Shown here piece by piece: positions 63,660-64,000 of a DNA stretch of 64,000 nt. Source of the DNA: Euglena gracilis (Eukaryota > Euglenida > Euglenophyceae > Euglenales); NCBI GenBank assembly GCA_039621445.1, contig CP154956.1:29084667-29148666 (forward strand), given 5' to 3'. Within the stretch, counting starts at the first letter, position 1. Every line of letters begins with the position of its first letter. The translations under genes and the position numbers were made by a program. The notes below the pieces were generated by a model. The model was not told where the DNA came from, made no database searches, and saw only the letters and a program-made list of their open reading frames with translations.

Positions 63660-63975
63660 CTGTTCTGTTCTGGTGTGTTTGTGCGTGCGCGGGGGGTGCT
63701 TCTTACTGCTTTTTGTTGTCGGAGTTGGCCGAATTCTGCCCTTCGACCTCAAGGAAAAAAAAAGAAACTTACTTCCACGAGCTCACCTGGAATTACTTAC
63801 AGGGAGTATTACATTCACCGAAGACCGTCAAATTATCAACTGGAGGATCAAACTTTTTTGCTGACCTTCGACTTAAAGGAGGAAGAATTCAACTCTTCGA
63901 GTTCAACTGGAATTATCCCAGAAATATTTCAATTACGAAGAGAAGACCACAACTGGACTTCCATGACGAATGAGC
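63660..63975 (+). other. Open but unidentified sequence at window end
   Basis: Two overlapping plus-strand frames are open. Short near-repeats (CTGGAATTA, CAACTGGA) recur. It may be the start of a gene that continues beyond the window, but nothing is recognisable. Confidence 0.15.
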
Positions 63976-64000
63976 TTCAAAGAAATTCGGACACCTCGGG

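Overview
The window looks like nuclear DNA of a unicellular eukaryote, probably an alga or other protist. The genes are split by GT-AG introns, the DNA between them is mostly repetitive, and there are no operons or bacterial-type gene spacing. The lineage cannot be fixed from sequence alone. Intron sizes are strikingly bimodal: five introns in three genes measure 46-47 nt, while introns of the largest gene reach 9.2 kb and are packed with repeats. Runs of G or C of nine or more bases, G-rich/C-rich hairpins and perfect palindromes are everywhere.

The best-supported gene covers about 30167-57609 on the plus strand. It is a class II asparaginyl-tRNA synthetase (AsnRS) that I can follow through about 19 exons. 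Its first five exons encode the N-terminal domain normally found on the unrelated class I glutaminyl-tRNA synthetase (GlnRS), joined in phase to a lysine-rich linker and then to the AsnRS OB-fold and catalytic domain. This apparent domain fusion is the most interesting protein-level observation.

Two smaller genes are recognisable. A three-exon gene (about 18605-19694, plus) encodes a helix-turn-helix-like region and a C-terminal PHD-type zinc finger. A degraded or partial hAT-superfamily transposase with a BED zinc finger lies on the minus strand (25617-26274). Several short, weak exon candidates lie at 8.2 kb, 11 kb, 14.3 kb and 59.6-63.1 kb; none could be identified.

Layout: 1-15.6 kb is low-complexity and repeat DNA with dispersed foldback elements, including two MITEs (1798-2032 and 11885-12304) with matching ends and 8-bp target duplications. 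15.7-18.6 kb holds two tandem cassettes, each made of terminal inverted repeats, a 32-bp iteron array and an adjoining palindrome of about 104 bp. 18.6-19.7 kb is the HTH/PHD gene. 20-22.1 kb has nested palindromes. 22.1-23.96 kb is a 71-bp satellite with a four-unit higher-order repeat. 24-30 kb holds further hairpins, the hAT remnant and a third cassette of the same design. 30-57.6 kb is the AsnRS gene with its repeat-filled introns. 57.6-64 kb is again repeats with weak exon candidates.
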